DNA from: Candidatus Eiseniibacteriota bacterium
GTDB lineage: Bacteria; Eisenbacteria; RBG-16-71-46
Assembly (NCBI GenBank): GCA_005893185.1
Contig: VBOS01000291.1
Location: 1-8,077 of the forward strand
Reading direction: 5' to 3'
DNA length: 8,077 nucleotides
A program made the position numbers and the translations under genes. How positions within the stretch are numbered: position 1 is the first letter of the stretch; each line of letters begins with the position of its first letter. The notes under the pieces are model-generated. The model ran no database searches. It saw nothing but the letters and a program-made list of their open reading frames with translations, and had not been told where the DNA came from. This document shows positions 5,830-8,077 of this stretch, piece after piece.

Positions 5830-8077
5830 AGGCGCTCGCGCGCCGGGTGGAGGCCGCGCGGCGCCTGCTCGCGAGCGCCGTGATCGCCGCCACGATCGCG
5901 CTGGCGACGTGCGCTGCGATCGCCCAGACCCCGGCCGGCGCCACGACCCAGACCCAGGCCAAGACCAGCGCCAAGCCGAAGACCCCGACCGCATCCCCCG
6001 CGAATCCGGAATCGGTCGTTGCGACCGTGGGCTCGCGAAGCATCGGACGCGCGGAATTCGAGTCGCGGTACGCGAAGCGATCCGAGCAGTACCGGACGCA
6101 CTCCGGTTCCGATCTTGCCGCCGAGCTGGTTCCCATTGCCCGGCGGCAGGCGCTGGAAGGGCTCATCCAGGCCGTCTTCTTCACCAACGGCGATTTCAAC
6201 CAGGCGAGGTTCGACGCCGCCAAGAACACCCGGCCCCAGCAGTTCGCGTACGCGGTTCAACAGATCCGCGTCGAGCTCGGCGGGCGCCGACTCCAGCAGC
6301 AGCTCGAACGGGAGTTCGCACCGCCGGAAGCGGAGCTGCGCGCCGAAGCGGAACAGGAGCTCACGCGCGCGTCGGTCTCGCTCCTTGCCCTTCAGCGGGG
6401 GGACTTCGCCATCGGCTACGCGGAGCCTCGCGAGGCCGATGTCCTCGACCAGTACCGGGCCCGCAGGGCGGAGTTCATGCGGCCGGATCGCGCCCGACTC
6501 ACGATCGCATTCATCGATACTCCCGTGCTCCCCGATTCCGAGCGCTCGGACCCGGCAAAGGCGCGCGCGTGGAGCGAGCGCATGCGGGCGCAGGCGCAAG
6601 CCGCGCTCGCGGCCGTGAATGGTGGAGCGTCTCTCGAGGAAGCAACTGCGGACTTCGGGGCGCCGCGCAGGGACATCGATGTCACCCGCGACCATTTCCC
6701 CGTTTACTGGCGCGGGGACGAGCGCCTGAACGGGCTGGTGTTCGCACAGTCACGCGGCGCCGTGCTGTCCGAGCCGGTACCGGCCGAACAAGGGTGGCTG
6801 CTGGTGCGCGTGGAGGAGCGGGTGCCTGCGCACGTCGATCCCCTGAAGGACGCAGCTCCGCTGATCCGAGCCGATCTCCGAGAGCGGGCACGGCGGCAGA
6901 CCGAGGAGCAGGCGACGCGCCTCATCTACCAGCAGATGCGCGACAGCCTCCGGACCACCGCGTACCGCGTGCGTTACGCGGTCACCGATACCTCCACCCT
7001 CAAGCTGCCGGAGCCCGGCGCCTCCGAACTCGAGCGCTACTATCGTGCTCACTTGGCCGAGTACTCGACCTTCGACCCGGCGACGACATCGGTGCGCGCG
7101 CGCCCCTTCGCGGAGGTCAAGTCGGACGTGCGCTCGCGCTGGATGCGCGAACGCCGCATCGTGGCGGCACGCGAGATCACAGCCGCGATCGCAGCCGCTT
7201 GGAGCCAAGGGAAGCGTGATCGGGGGGCGGAGTCCCGAGCCGCTGTGCTGCGTGATGTGGGGCCGGTCGTGCCCGGCGCAGCCGCCGACACCGACGCCGT
7301 CGGGCGTGCAGTGGGCGACTCGCTCACGGCGCGCGCGGGCGCGCTGGGCGTTGGGACCGGGCTTTCGCCGCGCGGGCCGATGGTCTTTCACGTGTACCAG
7401 GCCGTCCCCGGCTACATTCCGACCTTCGATCAGGTGCGCCGCCGCCTGGCCGCGCGGCGCGATGAGGAGCGCCAGCGCGAGGAGGAGCGCGGGGCGCATG
7501 CGCTCTTCGATCGGGATCCGTCGCGCTTCAGGACCGGCGACATCGTGTTTTTCACCCGCGTCTCGATCGCGCCCACCGATGCTCTGAACGTGAAGCTCAC
7601 TCGCGCTGAAGTCGAGCGCTACCATCAGGAGCACATCGACCGCTACTCGTTGCGCGAGACCATGAGCGCCCGGCACATCCTGATCAGCCCCACCGGGCCC
7701 GGCCCCGAGGCCGACGAGAAGGCGCGGGCCCGGGCGGCGGATCTGCTGCGACGCATCCGCGCCGGAGAAGACTTCGGAGCACTCGCGCGGCAGTACAGCG
7801 ACGACCCCCCGACGCGGGACAATGGAGGAGAGCTGGGCAGCTTCGGTCGGGGCGCCATGCTCGAGGAATTCGAGCGCGCCGCCTTCTCCCTGCGCGCGGG
7901 TGAGGTCAGCGACCTGGTGCGAACGCATGAGGGCTACCACATCATCCAGTGCATCTCGCGCGAGAGCGCGTTCGCGCAACCCCTGGCCTGGATGTACGCC
8001 AACGTGGCCTCCGACCTCGCCCGCGAACGGGCCAGGCAGATGGCCAAGGCGCGAGCGGACAGCCTGTACCTGGTGGC
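5808..8077 (+). CDS. Secreted multidomain parvulin-type peptidyl-prolyl isomerase (SurA/PpiC-like), 3'-truncated
   Basis: The frame is open from ATG 5808 to the right edge, 756 codons with no stop; the end lies outside the window. Residues 1-39 form a long signal peptide with a basic start, a hydrophobic stretch from about 20 to 38 and a likely cleavage after 'AIA' (39). A Thr/Pro/Lys/Ala-rich linker follows (40-65). 'VATVGSRSIGRAEF' near 70 begins a SurA-like helical chaperone part (to about 224). A canonical PpiC rotamase domain lies at about 622-717: 'ARHILIS', 'DDPPTRDNGGELGSFGRG', 'FERAAFSLRAGEVSDLV', 'GYHII'. Two earlier segments (about 225-340 and 440-545) look like degenerate parvulin folds, each followed by charged helices. 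The protein should act outside the cytoplasmic membrane on folding of exported proteins, by family analogy. The cysteine at 35 is not in a good lipobox, so a lipoprotein is unlikely. The gene diverges from pgeF by 16 bases. Confidence 0.93.
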   Translation, partial: MSERNFSKALARRVEAARRLLASAVIAATIALATCAAIAQTPAGATTQTQAKTSAKPKTPTASPANPESVVATVGSRSIGRAEFESRYAKRSEQYRTHSGSDLAAELVPIARRQALEGLIQAVFFTNGDFNQARFDAAKNTRPQQFAYAVQQIRVELGGRRLQQQLEREFAPPEAELRAEAEQELTRASVSLLALQRGDFAIGYAEPREADVLDQYRARRAEFMRPDRARLTIAFIDTPVLPDSERSDPAKARAWSERMRAQAQAALAAVNGGASLEEATADFGAPRRDIDVTRDHFPVYWRGDERLNGLVFAQSRGAVLSEPVPAEQGWLLVRVEERVPAHVDPLKDAAPLIRADLRERARRQTEEQATRLIYQQMRDSLRTTAYRVRYAVTDTSTLKLPEPGASELERYYRAHLAEYSTFDPATTSVRARPFAEVKSDVRSRWMRERRIVAAREITAAIAAAWSQGKRDRGAESRAAVLRDVGPVVPGAAADTDAVGRAVGDSLTARAGALGVGTGLSPRGPMVFHVYQAVPGYIPTFDQVRRRLAARRDEERQREEERGAHALFDRDPSRFRTGDIVFFTRVSIAPTDALNVKLTRAEVERYHQEHIDRYSLRETMSARHILISPTGPGPEADEKARARAADLLRRIRAGEDFGALARQYSDDPPTRDNGGELGSFGRGAMLEEFERAAFSLRAGEVSDLVRTHEGYHIIQCISRESAFAQPLAWMYANVASDLARERARQMAKARADSLYLV

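Noticed and set aside
5905..5915. Lipobox at Cys35 of the isomerase signal peptide
   Set aside because: The residues before the cysteine are Leu-Ala-Thr. Thr at -1 is poor for lipoprotein processing, and a good signal peptidase I site ('AIA') follows.
5909..7219. Open + strand frame of 436 codons inside the isomerase gene
   Set aside because: It is Arg/Ala/Gly-rich shadow coding. The overlapping frame from 5808 has a signal peptide and a full PpiC domain and continues to the window edge.
6750..7979. Long - strand frame (409 codons) opposite the isomerase
   Set aside because: No recognisable motif, low-complexity charged composition, and the opposite strand has an unambiguous gene. It results from high GC at third positions.

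Overview
The window is GC-rich (about 70% by eye) with strong G/C bias at third codon positions, which produces long shadow reading frames on both strands. Five protein-coding genes lie on the + strand and one on the - strand, and coding density is nearly complete. Codon usage, the GTG and TTG starts, an exported multidomain parvulin-type isomerase and the surface beta-sandwich protein suggest a Gram-negative-type, deep-branching soil or sediment bacterium. The isomerase layout reminds me of Candidatus Eisenbacteria-like genomes. That is an impression from memory; no marker gene in the window fixes the taxonomy.

Layout: (1) 3-1259, the C-terminal part of a presumably exported protein with beta-propeller-like blades followed by beta-sandwich/Ig-like modules; its start lies outside the window. 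(2) 1277-2608, a polytopic GT-C family glycosyltransferase resembling polyprenol-phosphate-mannose-dependent mannosyltransferases. (3) 2655-4517, an M28-type (DUF4910-like) metallopeptidase with an inserted PA-like region and a C-terminal winged-helix-like tail. (4) 4514-4936, a stand-alone PCC/DUF296 domain protein overlapping the peptidase stop by 4 bases. (5) 5036-5791 on the - strand, a complete pgeF (YfiH/laccase-domain) gene. (6) 5808 to the right edge, a very long secreted peptidyl-prolyl isomerase (parvulin/SurA type), incomplete at its 3' end.

Genes 1-4 are co-directional with small gaps and could be one transcription unit. A perfect 10-bp stem-loop spans the stop codon of gene 2 and may separate 1-2 from 3-4. 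Genes 3 and 4 are almost certainly translationally coupled. Genes 4 and 5 converge on a 99-base gap that contains a TGCTATAAT extended -10 box but no convincing terminator. Genes 5 and 6 diverge with only 16 bases between start codons, so at least one promoter must lie inside the opposing gene.

No mobile element, CRISPR array, tRNA, rRNA or phage gene is visible. I see no clear new multi-gene system. The most unusual items are the peptidase-PCC pair, the stop-codon hairpin, the head-to-head pgeF/isomerase arrangement with a probable leaderless pgeF, and the apparent triple parvulin-like architecture of the last gene.
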